NCBI RefSeq assembly: GCF_900142525.1
Contig: NZ_FRBD01000012.1
Span: 1-64,000 of the forward strand
DNA length: 64,000 bases
Direction: 5' to 3'
Source: Xylanibacter ruminicola
GTDB lineage: Bacteria; Bacteroidota; Bacteroidia; Bacteroidales; Bacteroidaceae
Under the pieces are notes generated by a model. It was not told where the DNA came from. It worked only from the letters and a program-made list of their open reading frames with translations, and did no database searches. The position numbers and the translations under genes were made by a program. Within the stretch, counting starts at the first letter, position 1; every line of letters starts with the position of its first letter. Of this stretch, positions 49,510 through 58,784 are shown piece by piece.

Positions 49510-51617
49510 AGTTTCTGACGTTTAATCATCTCACTCAGCAGTCCGCCCTTGGCCATCAGCTTTTCGTAACTGCCGTCTTCGGCCACGCGCCCGTCGTTCA
49601 GCACGATGATGCGGTTGCACTCGCGGATGGTGCTCATGCGGTGGGCAATGGTGATGCGTGTGCACTTCATCTTGGCCAGATTTTCGGTGATGATGTGCTG
49701 ACTGATATTGTCGAGTGCCGATGTTGCCTCGTCGAGGAACAGAATCTTTGGTTTGCGTATCAAGGCGCGTGCTATCAGAATGCGCTGGCGCTGACCACCT
49801 GATACACCTTGTCCGTCGGCCGATATGTGCGTGTCGAGTCCGTTTGGCATGCGTTTGATATCGTCTTCGAGTGCCACTTGGCGTACGGCCTCCCACACAT
49901 CGTCATCGCTCAGTCCGGTATTACCAAACAGGATGTTTTCGCGAATGGTTCCCTCCACCAGGTTGCCGTCTTGCAGGCAGATACTCACGCAGTTCTGTCG
50001 CAGACTGGGCTTGCTGATGTCGTTGAGGTTGTGCTGATCGTAGAAGATAGAACCACTCTCGGCCTGTTCGAATCCCAGCATCAGTCTTACCAGCGTACTC
50101 TTTCCGCAGCCCGACGGTCCTACCAGAGCCACATAGTCGCCTGGGGCTATGTGCAGGTTCAATCCATTGAACAGGTATGGCATATCTTCGTCATAGCGGA
50201 ATTTCAGTCCGCTGATGTCAATGTTTCCACTCACGTCTTTCATCATCACCGTGTTGGCTTGCATCTCTGTTTTGGTTTGCAGTATCGGTTTGCAAAGCTT
50301 TATTTCGGGAGCCAGCAACGACATCTCTTTGATGATGCTCTGGAACTGCTCTACAGCTTGGGTGGCAATGGCCAGCACGCTGCAGTAGGCGATGTAGTCG
50401 GATAGTCCCAGTCCGTAGTGCCAAGCCGCAATCATGGTTACTATCATCGGTAGCAGACGCATGTTGTAGCTCAGTGAACTGCTGAAGGTGAACATCCGTG
50501 GATGGCGGCTGCTGAAGGGGTCGGATGGCTCGTATGCCAGTGCCCAGTGCTTGTATGCCCTTGCCTCGGCTCCATTGGTTCTTATCTTCTGCGCTCCCGA
50601 AACAAGGCTGAACACCAGTCCTTTCAGTTTTGAGATGTTTGAGTTGACGCTTGTCTGTACCTTCGACCAATAATAATACTGTATGTAGATGACCAGCATA
50701 TACAGCGCCAAAATCATGATACCCGTGTAGAGTAGCTGACCGCCATAGGTGAAGAACTGTATGAACAGCACAGCGGTAAACATGAATGTGAGCATTGTCG
50801 ACAGCATGTCCTCGGTGATTTGTGAACTTAATCGCACAACCGACAGGATGCGGTTCGACAAGTCGCCAGGGGCATACTGCTTGAAGAACGTTGCGGGCAG
50901 CATCAACAGGCGTGTCATCAGTGGCGCTTGCATGTTGTATTCCACTTTGTCCTTCATACGTATCACTATCAGGTTACGTGTGAGCTGAACCATCACCAGT
51001 CCGAAGGCCGCGCTGAACAGCAGTATGGTGATGGGCAGAAGCTGCGATGAGTCGCCCGATGGAATAACCTCGTTGAACAGCAGCTTGCATACGTATGGGG
51101 TAAACATGGTAAGCAGCGTCAGTCCCAGACAGGCCAACAGGGCGTAGGCGTAGTCGTATACGTTCAGTTGTCGCAGGGCGTAGCTTATTAACGATGTTAA
51201 TGTAAGCTCCTTGTCGGGTAGGGGATAGCACAGTGTAAAGGCCTCGGGCTTTAACATGTCGGCATGCTGACGTACAAAGACCTGCTTTCCCGATTTGGGG
51301 TCGGGGAATGAGTAGTCGGAGAAATGCGGTGTAAGAATGACGGGCACATCGCCATCGGAGGTGAAGGCCAGAAGTTTTCCCGAGCACGTTGCCCACCAGC
51401 GACCTTCAAGTTTTACCTGTCTGAAGAATATGCGCTGATTATAGAGCGCCTCATCCAGCTCGTTGATGTCGGTAGGAATCTCGCGTTGCTGATTAATCTG
51501 CCGCCATACTTTCCTGTCAATCATCCCACGGAAAATGTCGGCAGCCTGATTCATAGCCTGCCTGTCGCCTTCAATGCGTTTTACTAACTGATCGAACAAT
51601 ATACTCTTCATAGGCAT
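49506..51617 (-). CDS. NHLM-type ABC transporter with N-terminal extension (ABC2-like)
   Basis: A 703-residue protein. An N-terminal ~150-residue cytoplasmic region (NELDEALYNQRIFFRQV, KLEGRWWATCSGKLLAFTSDGDVPVIL) is typical of the second ABC protein of NHLM bacteriocin systems. Six membrane helices (about 170-460) and an ATPase domain follow, with Walker A LVGPSGCGKSTLVRL, signature VSGGQRQRILIARAL, Walker B KILFLDEATSAL and H-loop IAHRMST. There is no peptidase domain. It probably works with the ABC at 51617 as a heterodimer. The start overlaps the upstream stop (TGATG); Met3 at 51611 is an alternative. Confidence 0.88.
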   Translation of the reverse strand: MPMKSILFDQLVKRIEGDRQAMNQAADIFRGMIDRKVWRQINQQREIPTDINELDEALYNQRIFFRQVKLEGRWWATCSGKLLAFTSDGDVPVILTPHFSDYSFPDPKSGKQVFVRQHADMLKPEAFTLCYPLPDKELTLTSLISYALRQLNVYDYAYALLACLGLTLLTMFTPYVCKLLFNEVIPSGDSSQLLPITILLFSAAFGLVMVQLTRNLIVIRMKDKVEYNMQAPLMTRLLMLPATFFKQYAPGDLSNRILSVVRLSSQITEDMLSTMLTFMFTAVLFIQFFTYGGQLLYTGIMILALYMLVIYIQYYYWSKVQTSVNSNISKLKGLVFSLVSGAQKIRTNGAEARAYKHWALAYEPSDPFSSRHPRMFTFSSSLSYNMRLLPMIVTMIAAWHYGLGLSDYIAYCSVLAIATQAVEQFQSIIKEMSLLAPEIKLCKPILQTKTEMQANTVMMKDVSGNIDISGLKFRYDEDMPYLFNGLNLHIAPGDYVALVGPSGCGKSTLVRLMLGFEQAESGSIFYDQHNLNDISKPSLRQNCVSICLQDGNLVEGTIRENILFGNTGLSDDDVWEAVRQVALEDDIKRMPNGLDTHISADGQGVSGGQRQRILIARALIRKPKILFLDEATSALDNISQHIITENLAKMKCTRITIAHRMSTIRECNRIIVLNDGRVAEDGSYEKLMAKGGLLSEMIKRQKL

Positions 51618-53374
51618 CAGGCGTATTTCATGAGTTTACTGTACAGACCCTCCTGCTGCATCAGCTCGCTGTGCGTGCCGTGCTGCAGTATCTGTCCGTT
51701 CTCCATCACGTATATCTGGTTGCAGTCGCGAATGGTGCTCAGTCGGTGAGCCACCATCACCTGCGTTATTCCCATGTTGCTGATATGCTGCATAACCAGT
51801 TCCTCGGTCTTCGGGTCGAGTGCCGATGTAGCCTCGTCAAGAACCAGTATGGTGGGGTCTTTGGCCAGTGCGGTGGCTATCTCTATGCGCTGTCGCTGTC
51901 CGCCGCTGAAGTTCTTGCCGTTCTCGCTCATTCTGGCCTTGTAGGCACCCGGTCGCTCGGCTATTTCCTTGTGTATCTGGGCATCGTTGGCAGCCATCAC
52001 CATGGCAAAGTCCTCTATGGATTCATCCCACATTTTGATATTGTCGGCAATCGAACCCTCGAACAGGGTGATGTCCTGATTCACTACCGCCAGCGAGTTG
52101 ATCAGCAGGGCGCGGTTCACCTGTTTCATAGGTACGCCGTCGAGCAGTATCTCGCCCTCCCATGGCTCGTAGAGGCCTGATATCAGTTTGGCGATGGTGC
52201 TCTTGCCGCAGCCCGAGAATCCCACAAACGCTACGCTCTGACCAGCCTCTATCTTCAGCGAGAAATGACTGAGCACCGGAGGCAGATTCCTGTTGTAGCC
52301 GAAGGTTACATCGCGGAGTTCTATCTCGCCTCTGAGTTTTGTCTGTTTCGACTCTGCTTCCTCATCCGGAATCTGCATGGTCTGCTCTTTTACTTCGGCC
52401 TCTACCTCTTCCAGACGCTCCATGGCTGCATGCGACTTGAATATGGCCTGTGTAGCCTTGATGGTTTTGTTTATTGGGAAGATGATACTTGAGGCCAGTC
52501 CCTGCGTAGCCAGCAGCATACCAGGTGTAAGCTCGCCCTGCAGTATGTACCAAGCTCCAAGACATAGAATCAGGGCATTGCAGAGGTGTAGTGCTAAGAG
52601 TGGAGCCGAACCTACTATAATCATACTCATGTTAGAGCGTACGCGTGCGTTCAGAGAGTTGACGTATGTCGCATCCCATTTCTCGAAGAACACGTGCTCG
52701 GCTCCCATCGACTTGATGGTTTCCATATTCTTGATGCCGGTCATCGTCACGCTCTGGAGTTCTGCATCGGTAACTTCCATGCCTTTTGCCTTCTGTTTCA
52801 GCGAGCTGGCTGTTACTCGCATCACTATTACCAGCACCACCATCGAGAAGACCACAATCAGTCCCAGTTTCCAACTGTATAGCATCATCAGCCACGCGCA
52901 TAGAAACGGGCGGAGGCATAATACAATGGTGGGGAGGAACGAGTCGATGGTTTTCGATATCTTTGCTATACTTGAATATCGTGCCACCAGCTCGCCCGAT
53001 GAGTATCGGTCGATGACGCTCATCGGTATCTGCAGAATACTGCTGATAAAACGGGATGAGGCGATGATGTTAAGCTTGCTGTAGTGTTTCTTGAGATGGG
53101 AGTTGATGAATAACCATGCCGTGAGTTCCACAACAAATAGCATGATGTATAATATCATCATCGGCGTGTACCACTCCGGGTTCTTCATGGTTATGATGTT
53201 GTCGGTAAATACCTGCTGGAAGAATGGAGGCAGCAGATACGATGCCATGTCGATGACATACAGCAGGAGCGTGAAAACAATGAAGCCCATACTACCTTTC
53301 ATGTAGTGAGCTATCAGTGCAGTGGTAGATGCGTTGCCCTGCTGTTGATTGTTTCTCTTGCTGTCCATCTTCAT
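51617..53374 (-). CDS. NHLM-type ABC transporter without C39 peptidase domain (ABC1-like)
   Basis: A 585-residue protein. Six membrane helices (about 25-315) and an ATPase domain (about 345-585: Walker A FVGFSGCGKSTIAKL, signature FSGGQRQRIEIATAL, LVLDEATSAL, VAHRLSTIRDC). In position and sequence style it corresponds to the peptidase-ABC protein of NHLM bacteriocin exporters, which normally start with a ~130-residue C39 cysteine peptidase. Here only about 20 polar residues precede the first helix, so the leader-cutting domain is missing. It overlaps the HlyD gene by four bases. It should energise peptide export. Confidence 0.88.
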   Translation of the reverse strand: MKMDSKRNNQQQGNASTTALIAHYMKGSMGFIVFTLLLYVIDMASYLLPPFFQQVFTDNIITMKNPEWYTPMMILYIMLFVVELTAWLFINSHLKKHYSKLNIIASSRFISSILQIPMSVIDRYSSGELVARYSSIAKISKTIDSFLPTIVLCLRPFLCAWLMMLYSWKLGLIVVFSMVVLVIVMRVTASSLKQKAKGMEVTDAELQSVTMTGIKNMETIKSMGAEHVFFEKWDATYVNSLNARVRSNMSMIIVGSAPLLALHLCNALILCLGAWYILQGELTPGMLLATQGLASSIIFPINKTIKATQAIFKSHAAMERLEEVEAEVKEQTMQIPDEEAESKQTKLRGEIELRDVTFGYNRNLPPVLSHFSLKIEAGQSVAFVGFSGCGKSTIAKLISGLYEPWEGEILLDGVPMKQVNRALLINSLAVVNQDITLFEGSIADNIKMWDESIEDFAMVMAANDAQIHKEIAERPGAYKARMSENGKNFSGGQRQRIEIATALAKDPTILVLDEATSALDPKTEELVMQHISNMGITQVMVAHRLSTIRDCNQIYVMENGQILQHGTHSELMQQEGLYSKLMKYA

Positions 53375-54231
53375 TCTGTGCTAAGTTGTACGGCGCGGAA
53401 GCGGGTTCTTACCGATTCAAACAGATACTGGAACATGCTGCGGCGTTTTACCTCGCTCAGCACCGAGCAGTATGTGCCTACGTGCATGCTTACATCTTCG
53501 GGCACGCCGAACGACCAGTCGTACTCCTTGGGATTATCTTTCGATGGCAGCAGCTCTATCTGCACCTGATACATCATGCCGCCCGTCTCCAGCAGTCGTT
53601 GTGTCATCACGTCGCTCTTCAATGTCTGTTTCACCACTTCGGCGGCCACGGGGTATCGGTCTATGCGTGTCACGCGGCCCCTTACGTAACCTATCTCGTC
53701 GCGTTTCTCGTCTTCGGGCCACACCTGTGCGTTCATGCCCACCTGCAGGTCGCGCTGCCCGGCATTGTCAACGTATGCTATCAGAATGGTACGGTTGATG
53801 TCGGTGTCGATGCTGTCTACCACGCTCACTATGGGCTCAAAGGCCTCGAACTCCTCGTTGTCAACCTTGGTGCTGATCACTGTTCCCTCAACGGTGCTGG
53901 TCAGTATGCTGTAGCTGTCGCCCACGGATACGAGTGCTACCGACTGTCCTTGCTTCACGTGGTCGCCGCTGTGCACCAGCATGGTGCGTATCATGCCCTT
54001 GTTAGGCAGCGACACATCGGTGGTGCCTTGGTTAGGGAATACCACGCCACTATAATACACCTTGTCCGAAACGTTGCCCAAGAACCCCCAGGTAATAAAT
54101 GCCACCAGCAAGAGCAGCACTGTTAGTGCAATAAGGTAGGTAGGCACTGAAGTAATTTTCAGTACACTTCCTATCTGATCGGCAGATTGGAGTCTCTGTT
54201 GACGATTTTCAGCAGAAAAAGGATTCTTCAT
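53371..54231 (-). CDS. NHLM-type HlyD secretion adaptor
   Basis: A 286-residue protein, the first gene of the operon. One membrane helix (about 32-52, YLIALTVLLLLVAFITWGF), then beta-domain sequences (SLPNKGMIRTMLVHSGDHVKQGQSVALVS) with no long coiled-coil, as in the short HlyD proteins of NHLM bacteriocin systems. It links the inner-membrane ABC pair to the outer membrane. A minus-strand promoter box lies at 54263-54271. Confidence 0.87.
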   Translation of the reverse strand: MKNPFSAENRQQRLQSADQIGSVLKITSVPTYLIALTVLLLLVAFITWGFLGNVSDKVYYSGVVFPNQGTTDVSLPNKGMIRTMLVHSGDHVKQGQSVALVSVGDSYSILTSTVEGTVISTKVDNEEFEAFEPIVSVVDSIDTDINRTILIAYVDNAGQRDLQVGMNAQVWPEDEKRDEIGYVRGRVTRIDRYPVAAEVVKQTLKSDVMTQRLLETGGMMYQVQIELLPSKDNPKEYDWSFGVPEDVSMHVGTYCSVLSEVKRRSMFQYLFESVRTRFRAVQLSTE

Positions 54232-54262
54232 ACACAGTTTAACTTAAATTTATTTTTTCGTT

Positions 54263-54271
54263 GCAAATTTA
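54263..54271 (-). promoter_or_regulatory. -7 box of the exporter operon
   Basis: On the minus strand reads TAAATTTGC (TAnnTTTGC), 31 bases before the HlyD ATG. Divergent from the box at 54315. Confidence 0.65.
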
Positions 54272-54314
54272 CAAAGAAAATGGATAAAATCGTATCATTT
54301 ACGAAAAAAAATCT

Positions 54315-54323
54315 TATATTTGC
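54315..54323 (+). promoter_or_regulatory. -7 box of the DUF6377-type regulator
   Basis: TATATTTGC matches TAnnTTTGC, 23 bases before the ATG at 54347. Confidence 0.7.
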
Positions 54324-54346
54324 ACCCGAAACAACAAAAATAAACA

Positions 54347-56020
54347 ATGAAGAAGGGACTACTAATAGTATTCTTGTTCGCATTTGCCGGTATGGTGCTG
54401 GCAGATGGTAAAAAGAGTTTGGAAGACTACTGCAAGCAGATAGACGAGGCTATTGCGCACTCGGCTGACTACGTGGCTGCGCACGAAAAGAAGATAGGTG
54501 AGACGAAGCATGCGTTGAACATCGAGACGTCGGCCAAAGGAAAATACCAGTTAAATTTTCAGTTGTACGAACTATACAAGCCGTTTGTGAGCGACTCGGC
54601 CATGTATTTCCTCGGTAAGTGTATTGCGCTGGCCGACGGGCTTGGCGATACATCAGGCGCCATCAAGTGCCGATCGCTGATGGCCATCAGGTGCTCAAAC
54701 ATCGGTATGTATGATGAGGCTTTGAACATTCTCGACTCGATACAGCCTGTGGGTGTCGACACTCTGACGCTGGGCACATACTACGATGCATATAATAATG
54801 TATATAGTGAGCTGGCCTACTACACAAGGCTTGACATGATGAAACAGCGATACCAGGCCAAGGCCGACTACTACAAGAAACTGATGCTGCAGACGATGCC
54901 CGAGACCTATGAGTCGTGTTTCCTGCGACGGGAACAGGATGCTCAGGGCGAAGGCAAGTTAGACGTGGCAATGGCCATCAACAACAAGTGGATGAATACG
55001 GTAGAGAAGGGCTCGCATCCTTACGCCCTGGTGGCGCTGTACCGTTATATAGAATACAAACTGCAGGGCGACAGAGACCAGATGATGTTCTGGCTGGTAG
55101 AGTCGGTGCTGGCCGACATCCATAATGCGGCGATGGATCAGGGGTCGATGTGGGAGCTGGCCAACGAGCTGATGCTGAGCGGTGAAATCGACAAGGCATC
55201 AGAATACATCAGCTTTACCAGCGACTGCGCCAACCGCTACGGGTCGCGACAGCGAAACTGGCAGATAGCACCGCTGCTGACACACATTGCCAAAACCTAC
55301 AAAAGCCAGAGTGAGGATACCACCACCCAACTGCGTATCACGTTGGTGGCCATCAGCTTGTTGCTGCTGTGTCTGCTGGGCGTACTGATATTCCTGCATC
55401 GCCGCAACCGACAGCTTAACATCGCCCGAATGGAGCTGAAGGGTAAGAACACCGAACTGCATACGGCCAATTTGCAGCTGGCCAAGCAGACCGAAGAACT
55501 GTCTACTCTCAATGCTCAATTATCAACCCTCAATTCTCAATTATCCGAGAGTAACCGGGTGAAAGAAGAGTACATCGGCCGATTCATGAGTCTGTGTTCG
55601 CAATACATCGACAAACTTGATAACTATCGTAAGATGGTGAACAAGAAGATGAAGAACAAAGAGTTGGAAGACCTGTTCCGCATGTCGAAGTCGACCGAGT
55701 TGAAAGAGAAGGAACTGGAGGAATTGTACCAGAACTTCGACTCGGTATTCCTGCACCTGTTCCCCAACTTCGTGAACGACTTTAATGCGCTGCTGCAGCC
55801 CGAAATGCAGGTGCACCCGAAGGAAGAAAACAGGCTGGCAACCGAAATACGTATATTCGCATTGATACGACTGGGCATTGAAGACTCGTCGAAGATTGCC
55901 GAGTTCCTGCATTACTCGGTTAATACCATTTACAACTATCGAGCCCGCATCAAGAACGGCGCTCTCGACAATCGTGAGAGCTTTGAGCGACGCATCAAAG
56001 AACTTGGGAATATCCAATAG
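54347..56020 (+). CDS. DUF6377-type TPR membrane regulator
   Basis: A 557-residue protein. Signal peptide (ending VLAD), periplasmic TPR-like helices (about 25-320), one membrane segment (about 328-350, ITLVAISLLLLCLLGVLIFL), a cytoplasmic coiled coil (350-405) and a C-terminal region (about 410-557) typical of DUF6377. The C-terminal region contains a LuxR-like helix-turn-helix (RIFALIRLGIEDSSKIAEFL, YSVNTIYNYRARIKNGA). The coiled coil includes two 21-base DNA repeats giving heptads TLNAQLS and TLNSQLS. It probably senses an envelope signal and controls transcription. It is divergent from the peptide exporter and upstream of the efflux operon; either could be its target. Confidence 0.85.
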   Translation: MKKGLLIVFLFAFAGMVLADGKKSLEDYCKQIDEAIAHSADYVAAHEKKIGETKHALNIETSAKGKYQLNFQLYELYKPFVSDSAMYFLGKCIALADGLGDTSGAIKCRSLMAIRCSNIGMYDEALNILDSIQPVGVDTLTLGTYYDAYNNVYSELAYYTRLDMMKQRYQAKADYYKKLMLQTMPETYESCFLRREQDAQGEGKLDVAMAINNKWMNTVEKGSHPYALVALYRYIEYKLQGDRDQMMFWLVESVLADIHNAAMDQGSMWELANELMLSGEIDKASEYISFTSDCANRYGSRQRNWQIAPLLTHIAKTYKSQSEDTTTQLRITLVAISLLLLCLLGVLIFLHRRNRQLNIARMELKGKNTELHTANLQLAKQTEELSTLNAQLSTLNSQLSESNRVKEEYIGRFMSLCSQYIDKLDNYRKMVNKKMKNKELEDLFRMSKSTELKEKELEELYQNFDSVFLHLFPNFVNDFNALLQPEMQVHPKEENRLATEIRIFALIRLGIEDSSKIAEFLHYSVNTIYNYRARIKNGALDNRESFERRIKELGNIQ

Positions 56021-56050
56021 TTAAAAAAGTATTAACAAATTTTATTTTAT

Positions 56051-56092
56051 CGAATATTTGGCGGTTAAAATCTACTAACCGTTAAATATTCG
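56051..56092. promoter_or_regulatory. 17-bp-arm palindrome before the efflux operon
   Basis: Left arm 56051-56067 and right arm 56076-56092 match as an inverted repeat with two mismatches that would be G-U pairs in RNA. Loop of 8 bases, no T-run after it. It lies 34 bases before the -7 box at 56126, so an operator is likelier than a terminator. Confidence 0.6.
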
Positions 56093-56125
56093 TTGAAAAG
56101 ATTTGGTGGTTATCGACAAAGTTAT

Positions 56126-56134
56126 TATCTTTGC
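56126..56134 (+). promoter_or_regulatory. -7 box of the efflux operon
   Basis: TATCTTTGC matches TAnnTTTGC, 24 bases before the ATG at 56158. Confidence 0.75.
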
Positions 56135-56157
56135 CGACGAAATCAATGATGATTAGG

Positions 56158-57498
56158 ATGAAAAAAGGATTAGTTGTGCTGAGTATGATGATGCTGACAA
56201 TTTCGGCATCGGCGCAAAAGAAATGGACTATGCAGGAATGCGTAGACTACGCAATGGAAAATAACATAACTCTGCAGAAGTCAAAACTGCAGAAGCAGAG
56301 TGCTACCGAAGACCTGAAAGGGGCGAAGGGAGCGCTGCTGCCTACTCTGAACGCATCGACCAACCAGAGTCTGGGTTATCAGCCCTGGAAAGATGCTGGC
56401 GTGGCTACCGTTACCAACGGAACGGTGAATACCAAGGTGGATAAGACCTATTATAATGGTTCGTACGCGTTGAACGCACAGTGGACCGTTTGGAATGGTG
56501 GTAAGAAGACCAACACCGTAAAGCTGAATCAGATAGCCGAGGATGAGGCTGAGCTGCAGACACAGGAGACAGCCAACAGCATTCAGGAGCGTATCGCTCA
56601 GATATACACTCAGATTCTGTATCTGGATGAGAATGTGAAGGTGAACGAGCAGATGCTTGAAACCGCTAAGAAGAATGAGGAACGTGGTCGCGAGATGGTG
56701 AGTGTTGGCAAGATGAGTAAGGCCGACCTGGCACAGCTGAGCGCACAGAGAGCTACCGACGAGTATAACATCGTGGAGACCAAGAGCCAGTTGCTGAGCT
56801 ACAAGCTGCAGCTGAAACAGCTGTTGGAGATTACTGATGAGACAGAGTTCGATGTGGCTATCCCTGAGATTACCGACGCCATGGTGATGCAGGAGATACC
56901 ATCGTTGCAGAGTGTTTACGAACAGGCGCTGATAACGCGCCCTGAGATTGAGCGCTCTAAGCTGGCCATCAAGAGCAGCGACGTGAACCTGAGTATCGCC
57001 AAGGCCGGATGGATGCCCACGGTGAGCGTATCAGGAAGCTTTGGCACCAGCACTAACTCGCTGAGCAGCAACGGATGGGGCAAGCAGATGAAGACCAACT
57101 TCGATGCCATGGCAGGATTCTCAGTCAGTGTGCCCATCTTTGACGGTCGTTCTACCAAGACATCGGTCAACAAGGCCAAGATTCAGCAGCAGTCGGCCCA
57201 GCTCGACCTGCTCGACCAGCAGAAGACGCTGTATTCTACCATTCAGGACTATTGGCTGAATGCACAGACTAATCAGCAGAAGTACAAGGCTGCCAGCGCT
57301 ACCGTCGAGAGCGAGCAGCAGAGCTACGACCTGCTCTCAGAGCAGTTCCGTTTAGGATTGAAGAACATTGTAGAGCTGATGACGGGTAAGGACAATTTGC
57401 TCTCGGCTCAGCAGAACCAGCTGCAGTCTAAGTATCAGACCATCTACAACCAGCAGATGCTACACTTCTATGAATCAGGAAGTCTGATTCATAATTGA
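56158..57498 (+). CDS. TolC-like channel of MacAB-type efflux system
   Basis: A 446-residue protein. The ATG at 56158 is chosen because it opens a clean signal peptide (MKKGLVVLSMMMLTISASAQ) just after the promoter. The outer-membrane efflux repeats are MQECVDYAMENNITLQKSKLQKQ and PEIERSKLAIKSSDVNLSIAKAGWMP, with the family end SEQFRLGLKNIVELMTGKDNLLSAQQNQLQSKY. First gene of an operon with an adaptor, ABC ATPase, permease and two-component pair. Confidence 0.9.
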   Translation: MKKGLVVLSMMMLTISASAQKKWTMQECVDYAMENNITLQKSKLQKQSATEDLKGAKGALLPTLNASTNQSLGYQPWKDAGVATVTNGTVNTKVDKTYYNGSYALNAQWTVWNGGKKTNTVKLNQIAEDEAELQTQETANSIQERIAQIYTQILYLDENVKVNEQMLETAKKNEERGREMVSVGKMSKADLAQLSAQRATDEYNIVETKSQLLSYKLQLKQLLEITDETEFDVAIPEITDAMVMQEIPSLQSVYEQALITRPEIERSKLAIKSSDVNLSIAKAGWMPTVSVSGSFGTSTNSLSSNGWGKQMKTNFDAMAGFSVSVPIFDGRSTKTSVNKAKIQQQSAQLDLLDQQKTLYSTIQDYWLNAQTNQQKYKAASATVESEQQSYDLLSEQFRLGLKNIVELMTGKDNLLSAQQNQLQSKYQTIYNQQMLHFYESGSLIHN

Positions 57499-57529
57499 AC
57501 ATTGATCGTTAAATATTGAACGTTAGGAT

Positions 57530-58753
57530 ATGAAAAAGATCGGAAAGAAAGGATGGATAGCGATAGCCGTGGTGGCCGTTATCGTGATTGTGGGCATAGT
57601 GAAATGCGCAGGTGGCAAGAAAGAAGAGAAAATCAGCTTCGATACCGCCAAGGTGATGAAAACCAATATCCAGACCAGCATTACAGCTACTGGAACTATC
57701 GAGCCTGTTACCAGCGTAACCGTTGGTACTCAGGTGAGTGGTATCGTGAGTCATCTGTATGTTGACTACAATAGCGTTGTGAAGAAAGGACAGGTGATTG
57801 CTGAATTGGACCGCACCAACCTGATTAGCGAGTTGAACACCGCTAAGGCCAACCTGAGCAGTGCCCAGAGTTCGCTCAACTATCAGTTCTCTAATTATAA
57901 TAGGTATAAGGAGTTACACGAGAAGGGACTGGTAAGTGCCGATGAATTCGAGAGCGCCAAACTGCAGTATCTGCAGGCTAAGGAGCAGGTGAATACCTCG
58001 CGCGAGAGTGTGCAGAAGGCACAGACCAACCTGGGTTACGCCACCATCACATCGCCTATCGACGGTGTGATCCTCTCGAAGTCAGTCGAAGAGGGACAGA
58101 CTGTGGCTGCATCGTTCAACACCCCAGAGCTGTTCGTGATTGCTCAGGACCTGACAAACATGCGTGTTATTGCTGACATTGACGAGGCTGACATAGGCGG
58201 TGTAAAGGAAGGTCAGCGTGTGAGCTTCACCGTCGACGCTTTCCCCGACGACCACTTTGAGGGTCTGGTGACTCAGGTGCGCCAGCAGGCTACCACCGAG
58301 AGCAACGTGGTTACTTACGAGGTTGTGATATCAGCACCCAACAAAGACCTGAAGCTTAAGCCCGGACTTACAGCTAATGTTACCATCTTCACTCTGGAGA
58401 AGAACGACGTGCTGGCAGCTCCAGCCAAGGCTCTGCGATTCCAGCCTAACGAGGCATTCCTGCAGAAGGGCGAGACAATCGACGACTGCGAGGGCGACCA
58501 CAAGGTGTGGACCAAAGAGGGAACTGTGTTTAAGGCCCACAAGGTGGAGATTGGTACCACCAACGGCATCATGACCGAGATTACCGGCGGCATAAAGGAG
58601 GGTACCGAGATTCTTACAGACTTCAATATCAGCGGTGGCGCTGGCGAGGCTGAACAGCAGCAGGGCGGTAACCCATTCATGCCACGTCCACGTAACAACA
58701 ATAACAAGAGTAACAACAAGAGCGGAGGCAACGCCGCTCCCCCAGCACCCTAA
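57530..58753 (+). CDS. MacA-like periplasmic adaptor
   Basis: A 407-residue protein. One N-terminal membrane anchor (GWIAIAVVAVIVIVGIVKC), lipoyl-like domain (TGTIEPVTSVTVGTQVSGIV), coiled-coil hairpin (about 95-165), second lipoyl half (ATITSPIDGVILSKSVEEGQ) and beta-barrel. The tail is Gln/Asn/Pro-rich low complexity (about 375-407). It couples the MacB-type transporter to TolC for export of drugs, lipids or peptides. 31 bases after the TolC gene. Confidence 0.9.
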   Translation: MKKIGKKGWIAIAVVAVIVIVGIVKCAGGKKEEKISFDTAKVMKTNIQTSITATGTIEPVTSVTVGTQVSGIVSHLYVDYNSVVKKGQVIAELDRTNLISELNTAKANLSSAQSSLNYQFSNYNRYKELHEKGLVSADEFESAKLQYLQAKEQVNTSRESVQKAQTNLGYATITSPIDGVILSKSVEEGQTVAASFNTPELFVIAQDLTNMRVIADIDEADIGGVKEGQRVSFTVDAFPDDHFEGLVTQVRQQATTESNVVTYEVVISAPNKDLKLKPGLTANVTIFTLEKNDVLAAPAKALRFQPNEAFLQKGETIDDCEGDHKVWTKEGTVFKAHKVEIGTTNGIMTEITGGIKEGTEILTDFNISGGAGEAEQQQGGNPFMPRPRNNNNKSNNKSGGNAAPPAP

Positions 58754-58784
58754 AGGTGAGAAGGTGAGAAAGTGAGAAAGAAAG

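Noticed and set aside
53329..54126. 265-codon plus-strand open frame opposite HlyD
   Set aside because: The minus-strand HlyD is supported by family motifs and operon overlap; this frame is rich in His and Cys from antisense codons.
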